A stretch of 64,000 nucleotides of DNA from Luidia sarsii (Eukaryota; Echinodermata; Asteroidea; Paxillosida; Luidiidae): the NCBI GenBank assembly GCA_949987565.1, contig OX465103.1:27803862-27867861 (forward strand). Reading direction: 5' to 3'. The notes under the pieces were generated by a model. It had not been told where the DNA came from, made no database searches, and saw only the letters and a program-made list of their open reading frames with translations. Made by a program: the position numbers and the translations under genes. Shown here piece by piece: positions 54,129-64,000 of the stretch; position 1 is the first letter of the stretch; each line of letters starts with the position of its first letter.

Positions 54129-54624
54129 AAGTCCGAGTAACTTGGACTGGACCTGACAAGTCACCCTTTTTTTATTTAATTTTGAAATTTTGAGGGACGG
54201 GTGACTGTAGAGTCCAAGCACAGTGGCTATAAAATGAGGATTAAGTGAGAATTACAGATTCCAATACTGGTCATTTTGTTTTACTCACGTTTGGAAAAAG
54301 GGAGAAATTTCCCCTCAGTTGACCGAGAACGGGTCGACGAGCCGAGTTTGGGTGGCCATCTTGGATTTGAAACTGTCTGACGTCACGACGTGCAGGCAGA
54401 TCTGGGTGCGGAGTGGTCTGCGGAAGTGTGTGCGCGCGCGGTGCGATTTTCCGGACGTTGATTTGCACTGCTGTTCAGGAAACAGTGGTAGGACTCAACG
54501 CGTGCATCAAAGATGACACTACCACATTTCATAGCCACTGTGCTTCCCTACAGTCACCCGTCCAACAAAATTTCAAAATTTGATAAAAAAAGGGTGACTT
54601 GTCGGGTCCAAGTTACTCGGACTA
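54129..54624. mobile_element. TCCGAGTAACTTGGAC TIR element, ~496 bp full-length copy
   Basis: Ends AAGTCCGAGTAACTTGGACT and GGTCCAAGTTACTCGGACT are inverted repeats. Subterminal inverted motifs include AATTTTGAAATTTTGAGG, TGACTGTAG and CACAGTGGCTAT. Interior is GC-richer (GCGGAGTGGTCTGCGGAAGT) and codes for no transposase. Confidence 0.8.
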
Positions 54625-55158
54625 GTACACGACATGGCTTTCCAACTCGTAGTACGTACACGCGCCAACTCGTACACGGCTTGTCAACTCGTTAATTGTA
54701 ATTTGTACTTGTACTGTAGTATGCACACCAACTGGTACACATCTTGTTAACTCATAGGTACGCTAGTTCAAGTATTGAGTAACTAGAACCTAACTACTTA
54801 ACTAGTCTCACTTTTTGAAATTTGGAAGGGACGAGTGACTGTAGCCTATCCGAGGGTTTTAGGTTGTTAAGCTTAAAAGGCAGGCTGACGATTTTCAACT
54901 ACCCACGTAGCACGACCGAAATCCACAGATTTTATCCCCCAAAACTCCCGTAAAACTGTCTTTCAGTTTACTCACGTTTGGGAAAAAAGGAGAAAGTTCC
55001 ATTTACTTGATTGAGAACAGCTCTCTTCCAACCAAGAGTATGACTATGATGACTGAGTGGGATAGAAATTCTAAAAGTTAATTTTGTGAAATGCCTCTTT
55101 TTATTCTCTCCTCTGTAGAATCTCGAGAACATGACCAGATTCTAACCAGTCCTCCATA

Positions 55159-58100
55159 ATGGCAAGTAATCTATGTGACATTAGTTTGCCTGATATCAAG
55201 CTTCCCACTCAAGAACCAGTGCAGGAGTTTACCTCAGACACAGCGGATAACTCCATCCAGAACTTTGCAAACTTCACCTTGCCAGACCCAAGTCAAGTGC
55301 CGCCTCTTTCCGACGATGTGCAGACATCAGACCAGCGCAATGTCGTCCAATCTGAGGAGACTATGGGCGACGCATTGCAAGGCCCTGAACGAGATGCCAA
55401 GACATTGGGAGAATTTAAGATGTGTCAAATCTGCCAGATTCATTTGAACTCCAAGGTCCAAGCTGATATGCATTATGCGGGAAAACTCCATCAAAAGAAA
55501 CTCCGACAACGAGCAGTTGCAGAATCAGCAGGTACAACTAGAAGCAGTTTTTATTTTCATTTCTTTATTCTAAAACTGTTTTCTACACACCAATTATCTT
55601 TCCTCGATACCCAACTAGGCCATCTCAGCACAATTTCAGTCAAAACAAATGAAGAAAAATCTTACTGGGAACTTATGAACAATTTTGAAAGATGGTAAAG
55701 AAAACTTTAACTGGACCAGGACATGAACCTGAAACATGCACTTTATTGGACACAGATGGACTGTTTATTCGCCTGAATGGCTGGTAAAATGGCACACACT
55801 GAGGTCGCTGTGCACAATTTGACCTCGAAGATAATGTTTCTATATGCGCCAGTTTGATTGCACTAGTCTCAATGTACACGTGAAATTTGAGTAAAGTATG
55901 TATCACTTCACATTGAAAGTTCTCAAACAACGAAATGGCCTCCCAATCTAGGGAGATACAGGAAACTCTAATAACTGTTGAGAAAACAAGTACGGTGATG
56001 GTAATGTGAAGGTTGAGGCAGGGATAGGGTTAAGTAGGTCACCTGACGTCGCTTACACAGGCCCCCCAACACTAACAAATACATCCATACCTGTTGAAAA
56101 ACATTTGAATAATATCACCCATATCTGCTATTTTTCACAACGGAATTGAGTTTATCATGATGATGGGAATTGCTTGTAGCATGTGAGCAGCATTTGAGCA
56201 TTATGAATGAATGAATAGCTTGACTAATCAGTGCATTGATTGGAGTCTGGGTACCACGCAGGAATTTTCGCGCCCCATCCCCAACGATGGATTAGTGCAT
56301 AGTGGTGACGTAAGGCAGGAAGCTAGCGTGTTTTACAGCGGGACCCTAGCATGCAGGACCTTTCTCTAAGTTGGAATCTTGTTGTCGTTGCTAGATTTCA
56401 CCACAGATGAGCATGTATCAGTTCCAGTCAGTCTGGACAATGAGGTGGAGAGCTTGACAGGAACGGAGTCCCCAGGCTTGACCATCCGTCACTGTGATAT
56501 CTGTGGCCTGACACTCACAGGGTTATCACAAGTCAAGTCCCATCTGATGGGAGCCAGACATGCCAAGAAAATCCGACAGCTGGAAGAGAAGAAGAAGCTG
56601 GAGGAATCCAAGGAAGGTAGGATCTTGAGGTCATACAGAGATGGGACTGACATCTATTACCCAAATGCTAATGTCAGGAATTTAGAGGGCCTGACATTTG
56701 GATCCTAGCAATCAATGATCCTGCTTGGATCAAAACATCTGACCCTAAATTTGTCCAATTTTCAATTTAAGTCGTTTAAGTCAGTTGGCTATATCCAATT
56801 CCTGGTCAGTTTCATACATTAATGTTTTTGTCAAATAGACATTTGACTTCTCGTCAATTTCAAAGATTTAGCATGTGACAAAATCACAGCTGTTCCTTTC
56901 TGGATTTTCCTTGTGCCGTCTTAGATGGTGTGGATTCTTGACTGAATCTTGTTGTCACTGTCTTGTCTTCATTTTACAGTCGATGGTCAAGCAGTGGAGC
57001 CTCAAGCGAAGCCCAATGCCTTCTATTGTCAGTTATGCAAAAAGGTTTGCACATCGCAGTCACAGCTGGAGCAACATTACCAAGGTGCATTTCATTTCCT
57101 GATATTATTAAATGACAATCCTGGTTTCCCCGTAAATCAAACTATGAGATGGCACACCTGAAATACCTTGAATTGTATTTATCTTCAATGCTTCAAAAGC
57201 CTTCTAGAAAACATCAACATCAGAGATGTGAATTAGTGGGAACTTTTGAATAAATTTCAGAAGTTCGGATTCATTTTTGGTTTTGTTTATTTGTTTGCCT
57301 TAAATTGAAAAAGCTGCAATCACTTCCCAGAGCTACTATTGCTAGGTTTATAGTCATTGTTTGTTTGTGTCTGAATAAAAATGGGGGTGTGATCCCTGGA
57401 GATATATGGCAGTTAAAAAGTTAAATGCTTTTGACTGGGGCCCCCACACCAGAAAAGACTAGTTGACTATTTGAGAAGGATGCCATGTAAGGGCTGAATA
57501 GCTCAGATGGTTAGAGCGTAAGTATGAAAAATGTTGATTTAACATGAGCAAAGCAATGCAGTAAGTTTTTCCAGTTTCCAAATACAGACACATATGCATG
57601 ACAGTGCATTACAATACAACCTTCTTGATCTGTGGAACTTTGAGCAAGCACATTAAAGATAGTATACTAAATTCAATTATTTATCAAATTGGAGTGGTTG
57701 TCACCTCAGACCTTCAGGGGAAAGTTTGAGAGGAAATCCTACACGGAACCATTAACAACTTCCACGAAATCCCAGCACACCTGTTGCAGGTACTTTGGAT
57801 AATTGATTGATCTCTTATTTTCCTTCAGGATCCAAGCACAAGAATGCTACGTCTCAAGCTAGGAATGCCCCTGATGATGGCGTAGTTGTTCAACCAGCAG
57901 ACAATGAAACAATGAAATCCTCCGTTCCTTCCAACTATGTCTGCCCACTATGTAATGTTACAACTAACTCAGAACAGCAGTATCTACAGGTAAATACACA
58001 CAAAATCATTTGTTTTCGAGAAAAAAATCCCAGTTCAAACCCTCCAGTGTCAGTATCCAGAAATGTGCAGTTAAACAGTTGTCTTTTTGCCTCTGCCATA

Positions 58101-59578
58101 TTCATAATAATTCCTTTCTTCCCAACCCCTGTCATATCCACCAATGAACTAATTTAAATTCCTAATCTTAAAATTTAGTGTGCCTGACATTTTTTGATCC
58201 TAGCAGGACCTTTCTCTGCCTCAGGCCCACTAAATTTTAAGATTTGCATTTTGTTAATTTTAGTCAGTAAGCAGTTTGCAACATTGTTTGTATATCACTT
58301 TAATTAAAATTCTATTAAATAAATGGAAAGAAACTGACATGGAACTTGTCATAACTTCATGAAAGAAAATTGGATTGACTTAGATGTGAGTTTGAGCTTA
58401 CTATTTCACATGAACTAGCACTGTACCACCTAAGCTAACAGCCCTTGGATGGGGCCTTTGATTGATCTTTTCTGGGGTGAGGTGCTAAAGATAAAGATAA
58501 TAAAGATCAATACAATAACCACACCTGAGGTCAGGGATGGATAACTTTGGAGGTAGAGCACTGGTGCGTCAAACCTGAATCTTGGGTTCAATTTTCTTGC
58601 ATCTTAACTCCTCGGCTAAAAGTTTGGTGATTTGTATTGTGCTTTTTTGTGTTCATTGATAGCATTGTTCAGGGACTTCTCACAAAGAGAGGCTGAGGGA
58701 TCGTTCCCATGGAGGCAATGTTCGTCATGAGCCATATCCTATATTCAGAGGACCACATTCAGTTGGCAGAGTAAGTTCATTTAAGCGAGAAGATCTATAC
58801 ATATTGAATTTTTGCAGTGACACTGTGTTAGTCATCTCTTTCTCTCATTTGAGAATGAGTGCGGTTTTTAGAAGAGCCGTTAACTCAAAGTTTCAGGCAG
58901 TGTGTTCTCTGCCTGTTGTAAGGAGACTGCTGTATTCCAACCACAACCATGTTTTGTTATCCCAATGTTAATCTAATGCATCGAGATGTCCCCACTGAAT
59001 CTGATGAACAATGCCTAGATAGGAAAGAAAACGTTTATTAAAGCTAGAACAATTCAAAAATCAACTTCGAACAATTTTTCAAAATGGCAAAGAAGATTTT
59101 GACTGGACACAAAACTTGAACCCGAGACCTCTATTTTGCATATCAGTGCTGGTACGCAATACCAGAGGTCTTGTGTTCAAGTCGTGGTCTAGTTAGAGTT
59201 TCCTTTGCCATTTTTCCAAATTGTTTTTCCTTAATTCAGAAATCACACACAGTTGTGGTCTTTGGAAGTTTCAGATAGGATGAGTGCTGATATTCTCTGA
59301 ACAAATACTTTGTTTCTCAGGGCAAATTCAACCATAGAATGCATAACGGACCTAACCCAATGCCTAGAGGCAACTGGAACGGATTCCACCGAGGTAGAGG
59401 AGGTAACTTCTGTGGAGCAAGAGGACGAGGGAGGGCTATGCACCTCCTTGGTAAGGAGTTCAATCGTTACAACCATGGAGGACGAGGGTACCCATCCTTT
59501 GGATCTCCAGGGTGTGGTGGGAGTTTTGATGAGATGCAAATGGAGGGCAATTGGAACGATTCTCCCCCTGATTATTAG
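55159..59578 (+). CDS. ZNF346/ZNF385-like protein, four U1-type C2H2 zinc fingers, 6 exons, 408 aa
   Basis: This is a nuclear zinc-finger protein of the matrin/U1 type, a class that in ZNF346 (JAZ) binds double-stranded RNA. Exons: 55159-55531, 56395-56616, 56980-57084, 57829-57989, 58663-58770, 59321-59578; all GT-AG in phase, 409 codons with stop. An acceptor at 55119 precedes a 40-base 5' UTR with a 4-codon uORF. Fingers follow C-x2-C-x12-H-x5-H: CQICQIHLNSKV..H.AGKLH (exon 1), CDICGLTLTGLS..H.MGARH (exon 2), CQLCKKVCTSQS..H.QGSKH (split across exons 3-4) and CPLCNVTTNSEQ..HCSGTSH (split across exons 4-5). Finger 2 is followed by a basic coiled helix (KKIRQLEEKKKLEE). The last exon encodes an RG/Gly-rich tail (FHRGRGGNFCGARGRGRAM), common in RNA-binding proteins. 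Orthology to ZNF346 versus ZNF385 is undecided. Confidence 0.88.
55683..55740 (-). mobile_element. SINE tail fragment in zinc-finger gene intron 1
   Basis: Complement of GGTAAAGAAAACTTTAACTG and GACCAGGACATGAACCTG, the B-box-to-tail half of the tRNA-derived SINE. Confidence 0.5.
57390..57525 (+). mobile_element. tRNA-derived SINE fragment in zinc-finger gene intron 3
   Basis: GATATATGGCAGTTAAAAAG, AAGACTAGTTGACTATTTGA and GGGCTGAATAGCTCAGATGG with TTAGAGCG (A box). The B box half is missing. Confidence 0.65.
58186..58300. repeat. Rearranged hammerhead-like repeat in intron 4
   Basis: A minus-strand head (complement of GATCCTAGCAGGACCTTTCT) abuts a plus-strand tail (CAGGCCCACTAAATTTTAAG, a GTCAGTAAGCAGTTTGCAAC segment). 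The head and tail are therefore inverted relative to each other. Confidence 0.6.
58365..58620. mobile_element. Two degraded SINEs in opposite orientation
   Basis: A minus-strand copy at 58365-58475 (CACCTAAGCTAACAGCCCTT, GGATGGGGCC) and a plus-strand piece at 58535-58615 (GGATAACTTTGGAGGTAGAG, CTTGGGTTCAATTTTC). Both are in intron 4. Confidence 0.5.
59085..59225. mobile_element. Two SINE 3' halves as an inverted repeat
   Basis: TGGCAAAGAAGATTTTGACT, GGACACAAAACTTGAACCCG, AGACC is followed by GTCTTGTGTTCAAGTCGTGG and TTTCCTTTGCCATTTTTCC. The pair resembles the one at 21860 and lies in the last intron of the zinc-finger gene. Confidence 0.6.
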
Positions 59579-61030
59579 CCATCAATTCCAAACACTGGAA
59601 TGTCTCCAGTCCAACGTGAGGTAGAATGGGATTTGTTTAACCACTGTCAGGGGCCAATTGCTTTGAGCTATTTTAGAACAAAAACTTTGTAGCTTTTTAT
59701 CTGATTAATCTGTTGGGGAAAGTACAACTCAAGACATTAAGAAATTCAGATGTCTGCTCTAGAATGCAGGAGTCACAGTCACAGCTTCAATACTCTCATT
59801 TCAGCTGCTTGTCTTTTTTCAATCATGTAAAGCATATATAGTGGTACTTCGAGTAGTACTTTGAGTAGAGCAAATTCTCATTGAATCACAAATATTTGCT
59901 TAAGATATAAAATGGCCTTATGAAATGAGATTGCCAGCCGAGTGGCCATTGTTTTATTAGGTGCTTTTTGCACACAATAGTAGAATACAAGTCAAATGCC
60001 AATAGCATCACCAGATTAATATGGAAAAGGTTTGGCAAACTGCTTACTGACTAAGATTACCCAACATTAGGAGTGGCATCACATTTAGGTATAGTTGGCT
60101 GTACTGTAAAAGAAATATAGAATGTACATGCTTAGCAGAGTTACCTATGAGGTTGGTTCTTCAAACAATTAGAGAGGTGATCAAAGTCACGTTGGTTGGT
60201 TCTTGGTTGAAAATACATTGACTAGATTGAAAGGGTCATTATGCCAAAGCATGGTCAAACTAATGCCTAAAGGCATTCTGTTTGAGATAATTACAACAGT
60301 CCTTTCACTGTACAAAGAGCTCAAGCATAACACCATAACACTGGCATTACATCAGTCTGGACGGTGTGCTGTTGTACATGCTAGGATGGGAACACCATGA
60401 CCTCTATATTGATGACATTTGTATTTTGGTCTTTTAAGTTGATAAGCAGTTTGCATTCTTTTGTTTTCTTGAAGACTTTTCCAAACATGAAATTTATTAA
60501 TTTGAGTATTGAGCTTACTATTCCTCATAAGGGTAAACCCCATTGACAAATGTTCTCACCAATGGAAATCCTAATATATCTACATGTATAATTAAAGTCA
60601 TTCGTGTGGGCATGACATTGATCACAGGTTGTCCGTCTAACAAAGGTGGGTTGTTTATCCTGTTAAGTTAATGAGTAAGAACATTTCATGCATAGCAGAG
60701 TTTCATACATAGCAGGTCAGTGAACTTGGGCCTAGATTGTAAGCTGGCCAAACATTAATGATCCTGAACTTGAACTAACAGACACATTAGTGCTATATAC
60801 AGGTACTGTGTAGGCTATTTTTTCCTTGTTATGTTTTGGGGCCAGTCAGGCTACTGACACCACAGTTTCAGACGGTCAGGTGACCCTTTTCATGGCCATT
60901 TGTTGCCAGGGCTACTCTTACAGTAGTTAAGGGTGATGTGTAAACATGTATATATGTGTATTGTGTATATACATGATTGTTTGTGGGTAGTTAACATTGT
61001 TTGCGTGTTTTTTGTTTCCAAATAAAATGC
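59579..61030 (+). other. Probable 3' UTR of the zinc-finger gene
   Basis: No further exon was found after the stop at 59578. AATAAA occurs at 61021-61026, and another at 63170-63175, so the 3' UTR may be 1.4 kb or more. The interval contains remnants of the hammerhead-like repeat family (near 60010-60060 and 60360-60460). Confidence 0.4.
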
Positions 61031-61546
61031 TGATTTGCATTTTATTGTACAGTATTCAGACTCATGTTAGTATGGACCATCCGGGCATTTTAATATTTGA
61101 GCAGAAAGACTGCAATTCTGCAAAGTTTGGTTACTTTCCTTTGTCTGTTGCCCCTTAGGGAACCTCACCTAAAGCTTCCTGTCAATTTCTGACTTCCCTT
61201 ACAAAGTGAAATGTAGGAAGAAGCTGGCTGATTGCTACAGCTTTTATATCCCGTTGCAAATGGCCGATCAATACTTCAACCTCAATGAAGACCATAACGT
61301 TTTGTGTAGCAGTTTGGATGACAGGACAAAGCCTTAGACTGAGCTCAACTGAGCTGCAGAAAGGCTCTTGAAGGTTTTTTTGAAAATGTAGTTTGGATTT
61401 TTATCTGCCTTTGTATCTGTCATCCAGAAGCATAGCTTGTGGTTTTTCATTTCAAGATCAGAACAAAATACTCATCTGAACTCTGACTAAATGAATCAAT
61501 AGAAATGAAGGGGTTGTTCATCGCGGTGGTGTAAATAAGTATAAAG

Positions 61547-61702
61547 GGTGATCAAAGTCACAGGATGTGTCGTTGCTGGTGGTGACATTTTGGTTGCTAA
61601 CTGCTAACCTTCATCAGGCAACAGTTGCCTGATGAAGGTTAGCAGTTAGCAATCGAAATGTCGCCACCAGCAACAACACATCGCGTGACTTTGATCACTC
61701 TT
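61547..61702. repeat. 156-bp palindrome with a CTGATGA...GAAA core
   Basis: Two arms of about 75 bp (GGTGATCAAAGTCACAGGAT ... CTTCATCAGGCAAC and GTTGCCTGATGAAGG ... GTGACTTTGATCAC) are nearly complementary. The right arm, plus strand, reads CCTGATGAAGGTTAGCAG then TTAGCAATCGAAATGTC, the same order as a hammerhead core. In the left arm the GAAA position is mutated (ACCAAAA). Confidence 0.75.
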
Positions 61703-62019
61703 TCTACTTAAATGAATCAATTCAATTAAATTAAAATTTATTTTCCCATAATGGGAAATTCAGATTCAACCTTTTACAAACCAAGTAATACATTGTATAC
61801 ACATTATGATAGTGTCTTGATTTATTTGCATTTTATTTGAAAAAGGATATCAGACATTGAATAAGGATTTGGCCCTCTTCTTACGTGTAGCACTGTATGA
61901 TTTATTCTGCTCAGTATCTCATCTTTAATATATGTACTGTGGTTTTGAATAGCACCAATCCAATGAAATGAATGCCAATGTTTCAGTGATTGTAACTAGT
62001 AAGCATCTGAATGATGAAA

Positions 62020-62135
62020 ATAAGGGTGTACTCCCTGGATGTATACACAGCAGTTATGCCTCTTACTAACCCTCCAACCTAGCAAAGATAGACTATTTGG
62101 GAAGGCCACCATGAAAGGGCTGAATAGCTCTGAGG
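62020..62135 (+). mobile_element. tRNA-derived SINE fragment
   Basis: CACAGCAGTTATGCC, AAAGATAGACTATTTGGGA, AGGCCACCATGAAAGGGCTG and AATAGCTCTGAGG. Only the 5' half remains. Confidence 0.6.
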
Positions 62136-63266
62136 CCCTATCCATTCTGAGTATCTTTGCTACCTCAATACAAACAATAACCTGATGTACATGTATTATG
62201 CGGGAAATGTTCTAGACAGTCACTAATCAGTATAATTCATGAGTTTGCATTGGATATTTCATGCGTGCTAAGCTCTGTACAGTTTGTATTTTTGTACAGA
62301 CTCAAAACCTAGCCCGAAGGTGTTTCTTAGGTTACATTTTCTATGTGTCTTTTTAAAAGTTCCTCAGTACAGCAGCTGCATTTCAAAATGTCCTTTAAGA
62401 CATTACTATATAATATGAAAGAGGGTCTAGGCCTGTCTTTAATTAGTCTTTTGAACCTGAAGAAAATGTGGACAATATGATGTTGTTTTTTGTTGTTACA
62501 ATAAGGCTACTCATTCCCTGTTGCCTTGGAGAATGTATCATTTTCTGTTACTGTAGTCTTATTCTCCTGGACCAGTGATCTTTTGAACCTATTTAGAATG
62601 GACTAGATGAGCAGATTACTTGTGCAATTCTAGATAGTTCACTGTGTGCATTGTAGACCTATCCATTGGTTCTAAAACCTAGGCCCAATTTCATAGACAT
62701 GCTTATTGCTTAATCATCAAAGCATACTTAGCATTGAAACTCTTCTGATTGGTAAAAAAGTAATAAGACAAATGCATTCATGTAATATTGATTGCTTTTG
62801 TTATGAATTGGACAAGTGAGGACATTTGCATCCAAACATTTGTTGGCATAACCTGCTTCTTGGAATTGAACACAGATTTGCTGCCTGTCTTTTTAATTTT
62901 CAGCTGCTAATGTTACTTATTGGATTTTTGTTTGCAAAATACACTGGTTAAAACGCCTCAGTGTAATCATGATGTAATAATTACCATGTAACATTTTGCA
63001 TAAACGACTTCCTAAGTTCCCCTAAAAATTGTTTATTAATTTTTTTTTGGACAAATGTTCATAAATCCTCAGTATTAATATCTGGTAGATATTGAAATGT
63101 TTGTCTTCGTTTTGTTCTCCGATTTGTTTAGGTTCATGTATCATTCACAGAAAGATCGCACCCCGGCAAAATAAAAACAAATGTGTACATGCTGAATGAA
63201 TAAGAATCAGAGTAAAGAAGACTTTTATTTCGTTGTTTATGTATGATAGTCCGTGTGGGTTTCATA

Positions 63267-63384
63267 GCTGGGCACTTTTCGAAATGAAGGCTAAGTCTTC
63301 GGTATTCGGCGAAAAACCACAACCTGTATTATCAGGTTTTGTCCGACGGAGACGAAGCCTGACCCATCGATTCGTGAAGGGCCA
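63267..63384. mobile_element. Internally deleted GGCTCGGGCT-family element
   Basis: Starts TTTTCGAAATGAAGGCTAAG and has AACCACAACCTGTATTATCA and GTCCGACGGAGACGAAGCCT as in the 15373 copy, ending GATTCGTGAAGGGC. About half the length of the full element. Confidence 0.6.
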
Positions 63385-63393
63385 GTGTCGATG

Positions 63394-63462
63394 TAAGTAC
63401 ATGTACATGTATATGTACATGTATACAGTACGCGCAATGTACATGTACACATGTACATGAAA
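63394..63462. repeat. TACATG microsatellite
   Basis: About 65 bases of GTACATGTACATGTATATGT repeats; each unit is self-complementary. Confidence 0.8.
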
Positions 63463-63569
63463 TACAAAAAATCTTTGTTTTTACGCGCCCGGCCTTTTTC
63501 TGAATGAAACGAAATAGAGGGCGCTATTTCAAATTAATTTATTAATTTATTTACACGCATCAAATGCCA

Positions 63570-63795
63570 CAAAACCCAGCTTAGGCTTCGTCTCTGTTAT
63601 CCAAAAACTGAAAACACATTGCAGTTTGTTCTTGAAGTTGAAGCACTGGATTCTTTTTCAAAAGGCAGCGGCACATTAAAAGAAAAAGCCAAAGGCCTCC
63701 CATTTCCATGCCTTGCATTGGAAAATGGACGAAAGAAAGAATACAAAACCGGAGCCTGGGTCTGAGCCAAAGCCGGGTTTTGGAAAAGGGCCACC
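63570..63795. mobile_element. Inverted-repeat element related to the GGCTCGGGCT family
   Basis: CAAAACCCAGCTTAGGCTTC on the left and TGAGCCAAAGCCGGGTTTTG on the right are imperfect inverted repeats. The interior differs from the other copies. Confidence 0.5.
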
Positions 63796-63821
63796 ATTAG
63801 GGAAGATGGCATAGAGCTCTA

Positions 63822-64000
63822 TGGCCGGCTGTTTTCGAAATGAAGGCTTAGGCTCGGGCTTCAGTCTGACAAAACCTGAAAATCCAGGTTGTTGTTTGTT
63901 TCCGAATTTAAAAGTTTATTGGCTTGATAGGAACCGGGTATTCCCCACGAAACTGGGGGCAAACGCTTGTTTTTAGATACCTGTGATATGACGAGTAAAA
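63822..64000. mobile_element. GGCTCGGGCTTAGG inverted-repeat element cut by the window end
   Basis: TTTTCGAAATGAAGGCTTAG and the full shared interior (TGGCTTGATAGGAACCGGGT, AACTGGGGGCAAACGC) run to the last base; the right end is outside the window. Confidence 0.7.

Overview
The window is animal nuclear DNA. Genes are split by GT-AG introns, intergenic spaces are long and AT-rich, and tRNA-derived SINEs, short inverted-repeat elements, satellites and non-LTR retrotransposon scraps are dense. Gene content (a Roc-COR GTPase, a secreted lectin/LamG/Ig protein, a small discoidin-domain protein, a lineage-expanded rhodopsin-family receptor cluster) suggests an invertebrate deuterostome such as an echinoderm, hemichordate or amphioxus. 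Species cannot be fixed from sequence alone. All exon structures below were read by hand from splice sites and reading-frame phase.

Layout: 312-1162 (+), last three exons of a CHCHD3/CHCHD6 (MICOS Mic19/Mic25) gene. 1.2-11.8 kb is repeat-rich and holds an eight-copy satellite derived from a retrotransposon 3' end. 11.9-22.4 kb (+), a 13-exon Roc-COR GTPase. 23-27 kb, tandem SINE and 45-bp repeat arrays. 27.2-31.2 kb (-), a 5-exon secreted C-type lectin/LamG/Ig protein with a TATA box. 33.0-38.1 kb (-), a 4-exon secreted F5/8-type C (discoidin) protein, probably also TATA-driven. 39.2-40.2 kb, a 31-bp satellite with higher-order structure. 42.4-48.7 kb (-), three near-identical intronless class A GPCRs in tandem. 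50.7-53.1 kb (-), LAMTOR5 in four small exons. 55.2-59.6 kb (+), a ZNF346/ZNF385-like protein with four U1-type zinc fingers and an RG-rich tail, divergent from LAMTOR5. 59.6-64 kb is probably its long 3' UTR followed by inverted-repeat elements.

The genes do not form a pathway. LAMTOR5 (Ragulator), CHCHD3 (mitochondrial cristae) and the zinc-finger gene are housekeeping in type. The lectin and discoidin genes are neighbouring same-strand secreted recognition/adhesion proteins. The GPCR cluster is a recent local expansion.

The most unusual signal is a dispersed repeat found many times across the window. Its best copies keep a hammerhead-ribozyme-like layout: a 4-bp stem I, a 6-bp stem II, GAAAC, and a GUC cleavage triplet, with apparent paired changes at core positions 3 and 8. 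Two other repeat families in the window carry the more canonical CTGATGA...GAAA form.
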